34,795 nt of DNA from Rhabdochlamydiaceae bacterium (GTDB taxonomy: Bacteria > Chlamydiota > Chlamydiia > Chlamydiales > Rhabdochlamydiaceae): NCBI GenBank assembly GCA_019745395.1, contig JAIETG010000010.1:1-34795 (forward strand), in the 5' to 3' direction. Below are positions 1 through 9,473 of this stretch, in pieces. A program made the position numbers and the translations under genes. The first letter of the stretch is position 1. Each line of letters opens with the position of its first letter. The notes under the pieces are model-generated. The model made no database searches and was not told where the DNA came from. It worked only from the letters and a program-made list of their open reading frames with translations.

Positions 1-600
1 TGGAACTTCCCTGAAAATCTCATAGCAAACATTTGCCACGCAGTCCACGCCCATAGTTTTTCCGCAAACATTGAAACCGAAACGATTGAAGCTAAATGCT
101 TGCAAGATGCCGATAGGATGGAAGCGCTCGGCGCTTTTGGACTGATAAGAACGTTTTATGTTTCAGGAAAACTGGGAACTCAACTTATGGATGAGAAAGA
201 CCCCATCGGCCTCTCTAGACAATTAGACGACAAGACATTTGCACTAGACCATTTTGCACAAAAGCTATTCACGCTCGAAAGCACCATGAAAACAAAGGGA
301 GGAGCTAAAACAGCCAGAGCCCTTTCCTCCTTTTTAGAAGAATTTCGCAACGGCATCGTAGAAGATCTACTAAAAGGCAATAGATCCTCTGGAAGGTTCG
401 TCATTGCTGACACCTACTACCTTGCAGGACAAAAAAAACTCTCACTTTTTCACTTAGAGGATCCTTTCGCCGAAAAAGGTCGTAACGTAGATCCTGAGCA
501 ATATGGGCTGGATGCCCTATTAGGAAGCGATGATGGGTATATTCGCTTATTTAAAGATCAGCTTAGATTTGAACTCAATGGCTATGCACTTACCAAATAG
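1..600 (+). CDS. HD-domain phosphohydrolase, 3' part (5' end outside window)
   Basis: The reading frame is open from base 1 to the stop at 598-600, so the gene enters from outside the window; the TTG at 100 is an internal codon, not a start. The visible protein has a His-rich segment (NICHAVHAHSFSA, about residues 10-22) and then QDADRMEALGA and a LDD/ALDHF region. This order matches the YedJ-like branch of HD-superfamily metal-dependent hydrolases, where His and the Asp of QDADR bind metal. The branch's substrate is not well defined. The conserved HD core seems to end near residue 150; about 80 further residues follow that I do not recognise and that are longer than usual for the family. The first HD metal ligands lie upstream and cannot be checked. 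Confidence 0.8.
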   Translation, partial: WNFPENLIANICHAVHAHSFSANIETETIEAKCLQDADRMEALGAFGLIRTFYVSGKLGTQLMDEKDPIGLSRQLDDKTFALDHFAQKLFTLESTMKTKGGAKTARALSSFLEEFRNGIVEDLLKGNRSSGRFVIADTYYLAGQKKLSLFHLEDPFAEKGRNVDPEQYGLDALLGSDDGYIRLFKDQLRFELNGYALTK

Positions 601-890
601 CATTAAGCCTGTCATCTACAGCGGACTCATCTGAAAAAACCCACTCAAAAACAAAAAATTCAAGCAATTTTAGGCAGTAAAACTCTAAGCTACAAGAGAC
701 TACTTACCAAGTTCTCTTATAAAATCACCCAATACCTTATTTTGCATAAGCTCAACCACTTCCCCAAAAAAGCCACAACAATCTAATTTCAAGCTTATTA
801 CAACAACAGACAACATACATAAAAAAATTGAATTAAAATATTTTTTATGAAATAATAGAGATATAAAATTAACACAAAATGGAATAATCC
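601..890. other. AT-rich intergenic region
   Basis: I see no gene, RNA or strong hairpin here. The only candidate signal is TATAAA at 862-867, placed suitably to be a -10 element for the gene starting at 891, but without a convincing -35 element. Confidence 0.5.
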
Positions 891-2081
891 ATGACCGCTT
901 TACAATCCCCTACCATGACTCCTGCAGAAATCTATCGGAAAGCTGCAGCACCGCTGCAGCAAGAAGTCAATACTCTCCAACAAGCGTGCGGCCAGGAGCT
1001 GCAAGATTATGCAACTAGAATAACCAAGCTATTCGAACAGAAAATAGCCCTATTGCAAGCTGATCTACAGCAACTACAATCCCAAGAAAAGAGCGAAGTA
1101 ACAGAACCGCAATTTAGAGAATTACAAGGTAAAATCAATGCCCTTTTCTCCAGCTACCAAAAGGCTGTTATCAAAAGGGATAATGAAGATTTTTTCCAAA
1201 AGAAACAAATTAATTCCGATAAATACACAGAAGTAAAAAATCTCACAAACACAGTTGATTCTCAATTTAAAACGCTACTTGAAGGTGCGCAGACACTACG
1301 ATTGGCTAAGTATTCTCGCGGATGGAACGTTTCAGAGAGATCTCGAATAATGGAAAACAACCTGTTTCAACTACAGCACCCAGAATTCCTAAATTCCTCT
1401 ATGTTTCAAAATGGCCGATCTATAGATAATCTAGAAACTGATTCGATCGTCACAGAACAAAATGAATCTCATGCAACCCAAACTGCAAGATATAATGATG
1501 AATACACAGTATTGAAAGAAAAAACAAATGCAGCTTTTACAACTTATGTAACTAGCACATATGAGCAATGTAAAACTGACATCGCAAATTTAAAAACATC
1601 TTACATCCAACACAAACTAGCTCCTGAATATGCCTTAAAGTCAAAAGATGAAAAACAAGCAAAATTTGCGGAGTTGGCTTCGGCATCCAATACACGTTAT
1701 AATGAACATCAACAGAATGGCAAACGTATCCTAGGTGCAAAAAATGCGGCCATCCTTCCTTTAACAAGAAATACATTAGAGACATTAAGATCACAAGCAT
1801 CTTCCACACACTCTGAATTCGTTGATCTGTTTAGCTTCCTTCATACAGAAAGGCAATCTCACTCCTGGCGCTCATGGCTAACACCCCTTGGAATAGGGTG
1901 GACAACTTTCACTCCAGTATCTGTATCTTCTGCTGAAATGGAAGCCAACTACAAAAAACTAACCCAACCACAGAACAATGACGGCCCCGGGGGGCTCGAC
2001 TCAGACTTCCTATTGGCCGATTTGGTTGTTGATGGCGGGGGATGTCTCCTTGGATGCCTCATTGAAGGCCTATTGGCGTAA
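891..2081 (+). CDS. Unrecognised coiled-coil protein with hydrophobic Gly/Cys tail
   Basis: A 396-residue protein I cannot assign to a family. Residues 15-110 are rich in Gln, Glu, Lys and Leu and look like coiled coil, with further helical stretches to about residue 320. There is no N-terminal signal peptide. The last 30 residues are unlike the rest: a PGG turn, an acidic stretch, then a hydrophobic tail containing GGGCLLGC and ending LLA. Such a tail could insert in a membrane or be lipid-modified, but this is speculation. The ATG at 891 has only a weak GGA upstream; the ATG at 915 is an alternative start. Isolated between AT-rich gaps, it may be a chlamydia-specific secreted protein, which would need homology and secretion data. 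Confidence 0.7.
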   Translation: MTALQSPTMTPAEIYRKAAAPLQQEVNTLQQACGQELQDYATRITKLFEQKIALLQADLQQLQSQEKSEVTEPQFRELQGKINALFSSYQKAVIKRDNEDFFQKKQINSDKYTEVKNLTNTVDSQFKTLLEGAQTLRLAKYSRGWNVSERSRIMENNLFQLQHPEFLNSSMFQNGRSIDNLETDSIVTEQNESHATQTARYNDEYTVLKEKTNAAFTTYVTSTYEQCKTDIANLKTSYIQHKLAPEYALKSKDEKQAKFAELASASNTRYNEHQQNGKRILGAKNAAILPLTRNTLETLRSQASSTHSEFVDLFSFLHTERQSHSWRSWLTPLGIGWTTFTPVSVSSAEMEANYKKLTQPQNNDGPGGLDSDFLLADLVVDGGGCLLGCLIEGLLA

Positions 2082-2455
2082 CGGATTTTTTGCAAAGCAA
2101 TACATCCGGTTTACATTTCTATTATTTTGAAAAAGGCCCTACCTCACTCTATGGAGCTACTAATTGTCTTCATCTTCTTAAATCTGACCTGAAAATAACA
2201 AATCAGAAAATTTACTCTCTTGTAGACTCAAAAAAATATTACAAGATACTATGTATGCTCAAATCCAACGATCAATACAAGATTTTTTCCTAAGAACAAC
2301 GTCTCTTCATCCAGACCAAAAAAACCTCCAAAAATCATACAAATTGAAGTTACCTTAGTGTCTGAGATTACATTAGGAATAATACTAGTTTTCCACCCAA
2401 TTCAAGCCTAATTCTAAAGCATAAAAAAAAACGGCGAAGATCCCTTCCCCCAAAT
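2082..2455. other. Intergenic region before alaS
   Basis: AT-rich sequence with no convincing gene. A 67-codon TTG-initiated reading frame at 2090-2293 has no ribosome binding site and low-complexity composition, so I do not call it. A run of A around 2424-2432 lies shortly upstream of the alaS promoter. Confidence 0.5.
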
Positions 2456-2484
2456 TTGACTTTTGCAGAGCATTTTGTTAAGAT
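2456..2484 (+). promoter_or_regulatory. Sigma-66/70-type promoter for alaS-mfd
   Basis: TTGACT at 2456-2461 (5 of 6 to the -35 consensus), a 17-bp spacer, and TAAGAT at 2479-2484 (4 of 6 to the -10). Transcription would begin near 2491, giving a leader of about 30 nt before the ATG at 2522. The -35 coincides with the TTG that otherwise opens a longer alaS frame, which argues against that longer start. Confidence 0.6.
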
Positions 2485-2521
2485 CACTGCCTTTATCCTT
2501 TACAGGGAGCCTTGCGCTTTT

Positions 2522-5155
2522 ATGTTATCTCAAACGATCCGTCGAGACTTTTTACAGTTTTTCAAAAAAAACGGCCATAACATCATCCATTCCTCTTCCG
2601 TAGTTCCTCATGACGATCCTACGCTTCTCTTCACAAATGCCGGAATGAACCAGTTTAAAGATGTCTTTTTAGGCAAAAGCGAGAGAGATTACGTACGAGC
2701 TGCCACCTCTCAAAAATGTATCCGTGTAGGGGGAAAGCACAACGACCTAGACAACGTAGGACACACCACACGACATCTTACTTTTTTTGAAATGTTGGGT
2801 AATTTTTCTTTTGGAGACTATTTTAAGGCTCAAGCTATCGAATATGCCTGGAAAATGTCTACAGAAGTATTTGCTCTGCCTGCAGAAAAAATATGGATTA
2901 CGATCTTTGAAGATGATGATGAAGCCTATGAACTTTGGAAAAAGATCGCTCCCGTGTCTCGAATCGTTCGCATGGGAGAAAAAGACAACTTTTGGGCAAT
3001 GGGAGATACAGGACCTTGCGGACCTTGTTCTGAGCTTTTATTCGACCGTGGAGACAAATATGGATCTGGTCTGAATCCAAAAGAAGACCCTTCTGGTGAG
3101 CGATATTTTGAATTTTGGAATCTGGTTTTCATGCAATTTAACCGCGATGCGCAAGGCGGATGCCTTCCTCTTCCGAAACAATCTATTGATACAGGAGCTG
3201 GACTTGAAAGAGTCGTCTCGTTAAAAATGGGAGTTGATAATGTCTTTGCGATCGACATCTTCCAAAACTTGATCGCACAAATTGAAAATGTATGCGGATT
3301 CTCTTATGACCCCAAAGACCTTGCCCTAGCCCCCGCCTTTCACGTTATTGCAGACCATATTCGTTCTTTATCGTTTGCTATTGCAGATGGAGCGCAACCA
3401 AGCAATATCGAGCGCGGGTATGTCCTTCGAAAGATCCTAAGACGAGCTGTCCGTTATGGAAAGATGCTCGGAATGCAAGATCCGTTCCTAGCTAAAGTGC
3501 TTCCAAGACTTATAGAGATTATGGGATCTGACTATCCTGAGCTCGTTGCGTCTCAATCCAAGATCGCAGAAATTCTTACTTTAGAAGAAGAAAACTTCTT
3601 CCGCACATTAAAGCGAGGAGGAAATATTTTAACGCAGGTTGTTGAAAAAGCTCAAGCATCACCTCTCAAGCAAATCAGTGGAGAAGAGGCATTCAAGCTC
3701 AAAGACACCTATGGATTTCCTTTAGAGGAAGTGCTTTTGATCGCTAAAGACACAGGATTGCAAGTAAATTTAGAGTCGTATCAAATGCTTGAAGAACAGG
3801 CGAAAGAAAAATCTCGAGCAGCTCAAGTTCAAGTTTCTCAGCAAGCTGAAGAAGGGATTTTTCAAGAGTTTGTTAAAAAGCATGGGGAATGTTCTTTTAA
3901 AGGATATGAGCCTAAAGACCTCGCTTCTTCCATTTTAGCGATCTTCTGTGACGGGAAACCCGTAGAAGCGCTCTTAGAAGGCCAAAAAGGGATGATCCTT
4001 TTAAAAGAAACTCCTTTTTATGCAGAAAAAGGGGGCCAAGTTGGAGATACAGGAATTCTTACCCACCATAAAGCCCACTTCGTTGTACAAGATTGTCAAA
4101 ACCCCTATCCGGGAGTTATCGCTCATATTGGCTTCCTAGAAAGAGGAAAGCTTATTCCAGGAGAACCCGTCGATGCTCACATCGATCTTTCCAGACGCGC
4201 TAAAATAGCAAACAACCATACAGCAACCCACCTTTTACATTACGCCTTAGAGAAAGTTTTAGGATCCCATATAAAGCAGGCCGGCTCACTTGTAGAGCCT
4301 CGCAGGTTCCGTTTTGACTTCAACCATCATAAGACGGTCACAAAACAAGAGATCCGAGAAATTGAAAAAATCATCAATGAAAAAATCAGACAGAACAACG
4401 CTGTGCACTCTTATGAGCTAAGCTATGATGAAGCTCAAACAAAAAAAGAGCTAAAGCAGTTCTTTGGCGAGAAATACGGATCCAAGGTTCGGGTAGTCGA
4501 TATAGATTTCTCTAAAGAGCTCTGTGGAGGAACCCATACGCACCAAGTAGGAACAATTGGTCTTTTCCGTATCATCAAAGAAGGAAGTATTGCATCTGGA
4601 GTACGCCGAATCGAGGGTGTAACTGGTGCTGAAGCCGAAGACTTTTTGTATGAAGAAGAAGAAATCCTAGATCGCTGCAGCCTGAAACTTAAAACCACTC
4701 CAGCTTTACTAGAAGAAAAGCTCTCAGCCCTTATCGAAGAAAACAAAGCGCAGCAAGAAACTCTCAAACTTATGAAAAAGCATGAGATAGCCTCGCTTTC
4801 AAAAACGCTTAAAAACGGCGCGCCAAAAGTCCAAAACGCTCTATTCATTGCGACACTAGTGCCCCTTGCGCAAGACGAGCTGGTCACTTTAGCCGAAGAG
4901 CTTTCCCAAAAAGAAAGTTCCTTTCTAATAGCTCTTGCTATGCAAGACAAAGAGCGTTGCCAGATCTTTGTCAAGGTCAGTCCCGATTTGCAAAAAAGAG
5001 GGCTACTAGCGGGAGCTCTTATCCAAAAAATGGCCCCCTTAATTGATGGGAAAGGTGGAGGAAAAGCTGATTCTGCACAAGCAGGAGGAAAAAACCCATC
5101 CGGGGTCTTTGCCGCTTTCGATATGGCAAAAGGCTCTCTTGAATCTCTATGCTAG
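2522..5155 (+). CDS. alaS: Alanyl-tRNA synthetase
   Basis: Cytoplasmic enzyme that charges tRNA-Ala with alanine and hydrolyses mischarged tRNA. The 877-residue length is normal for the family. The N-terminal class II catalytic core is clear (TNAGMNQFKDVFLG, then HLTFFEMLGNFSFGDYF, GDTGPCGPCSE). The editing domain carries the zinc-site pattern HTATH at about residues 566-570 and CGGTH at 668-672. The C-terminal region ends in the glycine-rich GGGKADSAQAGG segment. I chose the ATG at 2522 because homologues begin near this LSQTIRRDF sequence, AGGGA lies at 2504-2508, and a promoter sits just upstream. The gene overlaps mfd by 7 nt, so the two are likely cotranscribed and translationally coupled. 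Confidence 0.97.
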   Translation: MLSQTIRRDFLQFFKKNGHNIIHSSSVVPHDDPTLLFTNAGMNQFKDVFLGKSERDYVRAATSQKCIRVGGKHNDLDNVGHTTRHLTFFEMLGNFSFGDYFKAQAIEYAWKMSTEVFALPAEKIWITIFEDDDEAYELWKKIAPVSRIVRMGEKDNFWAMGDTGPCGPCSELLFDRGDKYGSGLNPKEDPSGERYFEFWNLVFMQFNRDAQGGCLPLPKQSIDTGAGLERVVSLKMGVDNVFAIDIFQNLIAQIENVCGFSYDPKDLALAPAFHVIADHIRSLSFAIADGAQPSNIERGYVLRKILRRAVRYGKMLGMQDPFLAKVLPRLIEIMGSDYPELVASQSKIAEILTLEEENFFRTLKRGGNILTQVVEKAQASPLKQISGEEAFKLKDTYGFPLEEVLLIAKDTGLQVNLESYQMLEEQAKEKSRAAQVQVSQQAEEGIFQEFVKKHGECSFKGYEPKDLASSILAIFCDGKPVEALLEGQKGMILLKETPFYAEKGGQVGDTGILTHHKAHFVVQDCQNPYPGVIAHIGFLERGKLIPGEPVDAHIDLSRRAKIANNHTATHLLHYALEKVLGSHIKQAGSLVEPRRFRFDFNHHKTVTKQEIREIEKIINEKIRQNNAVHSYELSYDEAQTKKELKQFFGEKYGSKVRVVDIDFSKELCGGTHTHQVGTIGLFRIIKEGSIASGVRRIEGVTGAEAEDFLYEEEEILDRCSLKLKTTPALLEEKLSALIEENKAQQETLKLMKKHEIASLSKTLKNGAPKVQNALFIATLVPLAQDELVTLAEELSQKESSFLIALAMQDKERCQIFVKVSPDLQKRGLLAGALIQKMAPLIDGKGGGKADSAQAGGKNPSGVFAAFDMAKGSLESLC

Positions 5156-8100
5156 ATAAAGTATTTCAAAGCGCCTCTTTGGAGGCGCTGGCTAAAGAGC
5201 TTAAAGATAATCCCTCTTTTCTTATAGAGCATCTTTGGGACGCTCCCAAAGCCCTCTTATGCCTTTTAATCCAAAAGGTCACTGGGAAAAACATCTGCAT
5301 CTTATCCGGCAAAAAAGAAGACCGTTTTTTAAATAATTTTCTCTTTTTACAGGGAAAAGAAATATTAGATTTACCCCCAAGAGAGCTTCTTTCCTCTGAA
5401 GCACTCCCCTCTAGTCCCGATCTTTTAGGAAAAAGGCTAGAAACCTTATATCTCTTAGCACAAAATAAAGGTCCTCAAATCATCCACTGTGAAGTGGGAG
5501 CTTTTCTACAAAAGACTCTGCCTCCAAAAACCCTTCTTTCTGTATGCAATCTTTGGAAAAAAGGACAAACGCTACCTTTTCAAGAGCTGCCGACCAAACT
5601 TCAAGAATTAGGATACCAAAGACGAGCTATAGCCTCTGATAAGGGAGAGTTTGCGGTTAGAGGTGGCATCATAGATATCTTCCCGATTGCGTCTTCCGAC
5701 CCTTTTCGGATCGATTTTTTTGGAGATCAGATCGACTCTATCCGTATTTATGACCCTATAGGGCAAAAGAGTATTCGAAAAGTGGACGAGATATTCCTCT
5801 GCCCCGCCTCTGAAACTGAGCTACTGCAAAAACAAGAAAAAAACCTCGCAACGATATTGGATTATCTAGGGCCCAACACTTTTGTTATCCTAGATGACTT
5901 GCTTGCTATCGAAGATCAATACATCTTTTTTAAATCTCTGATCTCAAGCCAAAATCGCTCTTTCTTTTCCTTGGAAGAGTTTTTACACAAGCTTCCTGAA
6001 TTTTCTCATATGTTCTTACTGGAGCATGCTGCAGAAGATCTTTCGGAAGTGTCGATTCCGAAAAAACAAGGAAGATCTTTTTATACAGGAAAAAACCCCT
6101 TCCAGCCTCTTTCCTTCCGTTTTTTCGACCTCCCCTTTACCACTACCCGTTTTCACTCCCCATTTGAAGAGATCTCTTCATTTTTCTGCCGTTTGGAAAA
6201 TAAAGAAAGCTCAACACTCGAAGAAATTTTACAAGGAATCTCTAGGCACCATAAAGAAATCCAAGATCTTTGCTTTGTGACCTCTGCTACTGCCGAAGAA
6301 AAGATGATTGAACAAAAACTTCAAGAACTTGAAGTTCAGACTCCATCTACAACAACTTTTGCACATGGGTACCTTTCTTCTGGCTTTGTCCTCCCAGACA
6401 TTTCCTTTGCCTGCATTCCCACCGCAGAGTTAACGCAAAGACGTAAAATGCGCCGGCAAAAATGGAGAACCAATTATCATAATACGCCTTCTGACTATTT
6501 ACAGCTAATCCCTGGAGATATTGTCGTTCACTTCCATCACGGGATAGGGAAATTCCTCGGAATAGAAAAACTGCCCAACCATCAAAAAATAGAAACAGAA
6601 TACCTACATTTAGAATACGCAGATCAGGGGAAAATCTATGTCCCTGTCATGCAATCACACTTAGTCACTCGTTACGTCGGAGCTAAAGAAGAATCGGTTA
6701 CCTTTAACACTCTTGGATCTAAAAAATGGCAAAACACCTATCAAAAAACGCAGGCAACCATTTTGGGATATGCACAGCAGCTCTTAGAAAGAGCAGCTGA
6801 AAGATCGATTCAACCAGGCTTTTGCTACCCTCCAGACTCTCTAGAAATGGAAATGTTTGAAGAGGAGTTTCCTTTTGTAGAAACAGAAGATCAAAAAAGC
6901 GCCATTGATGCGCTCAAACAAGATATGTCCTCTGATAAATCCATGGACAGGCTGATCTGCGGAGATGTGGGATACGGTAAAACAGAAGTGGCTATGCGAG
7001 CTGCTTTTAAAGCTGCCCATGACGGAAAAAAACAAGTAGCCGTCTTAGTTCCCACCACTGTTTTAGCTGTACAGCACTATGAGAATTTTGTCGCTAGAAT
7101 GGCAAATTTCCCCGTTCGTATTGCCGTGATTTCCAGATTTTGCTCAGCTAAAGAATCTAAAGACATTTTGCAAAAGGTCAAAGCAGGAGAAATTGATATC
7201 CTTATAGGAACGCACAGATTGATCAGCAAAGATGTGCAATTTCAGAACTTGGGTCTTTTGATTATCGATGAAGAGCAGCGTTTCGGAGTACGCGCTAAAG
7301 AGCATTTAAAAGCGATGAAGTGCGGCGTGGACTGCTTGACCTTGTCTGCAACACCGATTCCTCGGACGTTATACATGTCCCTCATTGGGATCAAGGAAGT
7401 TTCTATCGTCAGCACGCCTCCTCAAGACAGACTTCCTATTCAAACCATCATTGCCGAAAGAAACTCTGAGCTCATCCAAAACGCCCTGTTACGAGAATTT
7501 TCTAGAGATGGACAAGCATTTTTTATCCATAACCGTGTAGAAAGCCTTCCAAGAGTTCAAGAAGAAATCCGCAAGTTAGTTCCTCAAGCAAAAATCGTAT
7601 CAGGGCATGGCCAAATGGATCCTGAGGAAATCGATGCCGTTTTCCACTCTTTCAAACAAGGGAACTCCGATCTTCTTCTTTCCACGACTATTGTAGAAAA
7701 TGGAATTGATATTCCCAATGCCAATACGATTTTAATCGACAGAGCCGATCAATTTGGGATGGCAGACCTCTATCAGCTTCGAGGCCGCGTAGGTAGATGG
7801 AATAGGCCAGCTTACGCCTATTTGCTTGTAAATAAGCTTTCTACACTACCGGAGCTTGCCAAAAAAAGGCTTGAGGCCTTAGCCGACGCTTCCGGATATG
7901 GAGGAGGTCTAAAGATTGCCATGAAGGATCTCGAGATCCGCGGAGCTGGAGATATCTTAGGAGAACAGCAGTCAGGGCAAGTTGCGGCAATTGGATTTCA
8001 TCTCTACTGTAAATTACTCAAAAAGACCATTGAAGCCTTAAAAAAACAAAGGCCCATCCAATTTACAGAAACCAAAATGGAGTATTCTTTCAACGCCAAG

Positions 8101-8454
8101 ATCCCGGAAGAGTATATTGCAGAATCTGAGATCCGCATGGAGCTCTATTACAGGCTCGGGAATCTCGCCTCTAGCGAAGAAGTAAATGAGATCCTATCCG
8201 AGATGATCGATCGCTTTGGACCTGCCCCAGAGCCCGTACAGCTCCTATGCCTTTTTACTCGTATACGGCTCTTTGCTTCCGAGCTGAATCTCGTAAGCCT
8301 CAAACTCGATAAAACAACTGTACGTATGGAAAAAACACAGGGATCCAAAATTGTCAGCGCAATTGCGCTTTTGCCCAGTCGAAAAGATTTAAGTGTTTTT
8401 GAAGAAACCTTTCAAAAGACCTTGAAAGATTTTGCCTCTAAGAAAATCTCTTAG
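5149..8454 (+). CDS. mfd: Transcription-repair coupling factor Mfd
   Basis: ATP-dependent DNA translocase that removes RNA polymerase stalled at lesions and recruits UvrA. The 1101 residues follow the family order: UvrB-like N-terminal module (GEFAVRGGIIDIFPI, about 165-180), RNA-polymerase-interacting CarD-like domain (DIVVHFHHGIGKFLGIEKL, from about 455), and a superfamily 2 helicase core with Walker A GDVGYGKT (605-612), DEEQ (707-710), LSATPIPRTLYM, and the C-terminal helicase motif VENGIDIPNANT followed by LRGRVGRWNRPAYAY. A C-terminal TRCF domain follows. The ATG at 5149 lies inside the end of alaS (7-nt overlap), so expression probably depends on the alaS promoter. Confidence 0.97.
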   Translation: MLDKVFQSASLEALAKELKDNPSFLIEHLWDAPKALLCLLIQKVTGKNICILSGKKEDRFLNNFLFLQGKEILDLPPRELLSSEALPSSPDLLGKRLETLYLLAQNKGPQIIHCEVGAFLQKTLPPKTLLSVCNLWKKGQTLPFQELPTKLQELGYQRRAIASDKGEFAVRGGIIDIFPIASSDPFRIDFFGDQIDSIRIYDPIGQKSIRKVDEIFLCPASETELLQKQEKNLATILDYLGPNTFVILDDLLAIEDQYIFFKSLISSQNRSFFSLEEFLHKLPEFSHMFLLEHAAEDLSEVSIPKKQGRSFYTGKNPFQPLSFRFFDLPFTTTRFHSPFEEISSFFCRLENKESSTLEEILQGISRHHKEIQDLCFVTSATAEEKMIEQKLQELEVQTPSTTTFAHGYLSSGFVLPDISFACIPTAELTQRRKMRRQKWRTNYHNTPSDYLQLIPGDIVVHFHHGIGKFLGIEKLPNHQKIETEYLHLEYADQGKIYVPVMQSHLVTRYVGAKEESVTFNTLGSKKWQNTYQKTQATILGYAQQLLERAAERSIQPGFCYPPDSLEMEMFEEEFPFVETEDQKSAIDALKQDMSSDKSMDRLICGDVGYGKTEVAMRAAFKAAHDGKKQVAVLVPTTVLAVQHYENFVARMANFPVRIAVISRFCSAKESKDILQKVKAGEIDILIGTHRLISKDVQFQNLGLLIIDEEQRFGVRAKEHLKAMKCGVDCLTLSATPIPRTLYMSLIGIKEVSIVSTPPQDRLPIQTIIAERNSELIQNALLREFSRDGQAFFIHNRVESLPRVQEEIRKLVPQAKIVSGHGQMDPEEIDAVFHSFKQGNSDLLLSTTIVENGIDIPNANTILIDRADQFGMADLYQLRGRVGRWNRPAYAYLLVNKLSTLPELAKKRLEALADASGYGGGLKIAMKDLEIRGAGDILGEQQSGQVAAIGFHLYCKLLKKTIEALKKQRPIQFTETKMEYSFNAKIPEEYIAESEIRMELYYRLGNLASSEEVNEILSEMIDRFGPAPEPVQLLCLFTRIRLFASELNLVSLKLDKTTVRMEKTQGSKIVSAIALLPSRKDLSVFEETFQKTLKDFASKKIS

Positions 8455-8784
8455 TTACGAAAAAAGCTGGCAGATTACATTATAGAAGTAATTTAATCTA
8501 TAGATAAAAAACAAATCACCGAAATCATTTAATATGCAAACTATTAAGCATTTAACGAGATTTTAAAAATCCACATATCCTGTTCTCTCTGAATACGATC
8601 AAGATCCAGTCTCTACTGGAATATAAAATCCCACAAATATAAAAATTCCAGATAAAAACAAAACACACATAGAGCTAAAAATAGACAAATTACACAAATA
8701 AACAACTAAACCAAAGCAAAACACACCTATCTTAATTTTCATTTTTTTCGATAAAATAAATTACATATAAAGAGGATGGTTTTT
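8455..8784. other. AT-rich intergenic region
   Basis: About 330 bp of very AT-rich sequence without a supportable gene. There is no strong terminator after mfd. TAAAAT at 8752-8757 is a possible -10 for the next gene; no clear -35 accompanies it. Confidence 0.5.
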
Positions 8785-9150
8785 ATGGCAAATGTTGGCG
8801 GAATGGGTCAGCCTATAAGGGGAGAGGGAGCTGATATCACAGAAAAACTGAACAGCGCTGCTGCAAGCTTCTCTGAAATAGATGAGACCACTACTCAGAA
8901 GATAATCGGAGCTTGGCACTCAGAAATATTCGAAGCCAGTGCAGCCGAGCTCGACGGTATAATAAAAGAACTAGATAAAGATCCCGATGCAGAGCTTTTG
9001 CATATGCATACAGCACAATATCAAATAGAGTCTTCCGCAAATCAACCGCTAAGCAGAGCAGAGCTCAAAAGTCTAGCAGATACGACTACTTCAGTGGCAA
9101 AAGGACCTATTGGAAATTTTGGGAAGGAATGCTCCAAACATCGTATATGA
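8785..9150 (+). CDS. Small protein resembling a type III secretion needle subunit
   Basis: A 121-residue protein. Residues 50-110 resemble the needle/inner-rod fold of type III secretion: a helix rich in Leu/Ile (AAELDGIIKELDKDPDAELL) with the typical DP turn, then a second helix with Tyr and a Ser/Ala-rich stretch leading to LKSLADTTTSV. Needle subunits are about 80 residues, so the long N-terminal extension (residues 1-45, Gly-rich start) and the tail with GKECSKHRI are unusual. The ATG at 8776 abuts AGAGG and would have no ribosome binding site, whereas the ATG at 8785 has AGAGGA at 8771-8776 with 8-nt spacing, so I use 8785. No secretion genes flank it. The family call is a hypothesis; that it is a gene is much surer. 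Confidence 0.55.
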   Translation: MANVGGMGQPIRGEGADITEKLNSAAASFSEIDETTTQKIIGAWHSEIFEASAAELDGIIKELDKDPDAELLHMHTAQYQIESSANQPLSRAELKSLADTTTSVAKGPIGNFGKECSKHRI

Positions 9151-9242
9151 CCAAATTCCAGAAAGAGTCCTAATTCTTTCATCTGAAGGACCTGGGATCT
9201 TTCACCGCTCAACACTCCCCAAACAAATCACCAAAAACACGC

Positions 9243-9265
9243 AACCTTCTATATAAAAGAAGGTT
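9243..9265. terminator. Possible hairpin terminator
   Basis: AACCTTCT (9243-9250) pairs perfectly with AGAAGGTT (9258-9265) around a 7-nt loop. There is no T tract directly after it on the + strand, so this may be a weak terminator or an mRNA end-protecting hairpin for the preceding small gene. Confidence 0.35.
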
Positions 9266-9364
9266 AGAACGAAATAATACAGTCACATCTTTTCAAGATT
9301 TCCAAAAAAAACATTTCTACTCACTGTATATTAGTACTTTACAACAGCTAATAAAAACAACAAT

Positions 9365-9394
9365 TTGACACAGTTCACAATTACATCTCATAAT
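9365..9394 (+). promoter_or_regulatory. Strong promoter before Hss/histidine-phosphatase fusion
   Basis: TTGACA at 9365-9370 matches the -35 consensus fully; CATAAT at 9389-9394 matches the -10 at 5 of 6; the spacer is 18 bp. Transcription would start near 9401, leaving a leader of about 70 nt before the ATG at 9474. This argues that the odd fusion gene is expressed. Confidence 0.6.
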
Positions 9395-9473
9395 CACAGT
9401 AATAGCAAATTATTAAATTTTATAAAATTATAACGCATATTTCATCATTAAAAACATAATACGGAGCGTCTTT

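Larger units (their letters stand above)
9151..9473. other. Intergenic region with hairpin and promoter
   Basis: No gene seen. It holds an 8-bp perfect hairpin at 9243-9265 and a strong promoter at 9365-9394; both are listed separately. Confidence 0.5.

Noticed and set aside
2090-2293. 67-codon reading frame after the coiled-coil gene
   Set aside because: Starts at TTG, has no ribosome binding site, and its composition is that of AT-rich intergenic DNA.
2456-2521. Upstream TTG extension of alaS
   Set aside because: The TTG coincides with a -35 box and the extra 22 residues are absent from the AlaRS fold; the ATG at 2522 is preferred.
4435-4974. 179-codon reading frame on the - strand within alaS
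   Set aside because: Shadow of alaS; Ser/Arg/Phe-rich low-complexity translation with no family features.
8732-8754. Sigma-28-like promoter (TTAATTTT ... TTCGATAA)
   Set aside because: The gap between the two elements is 7 nt, not the 11-12 nt expected.
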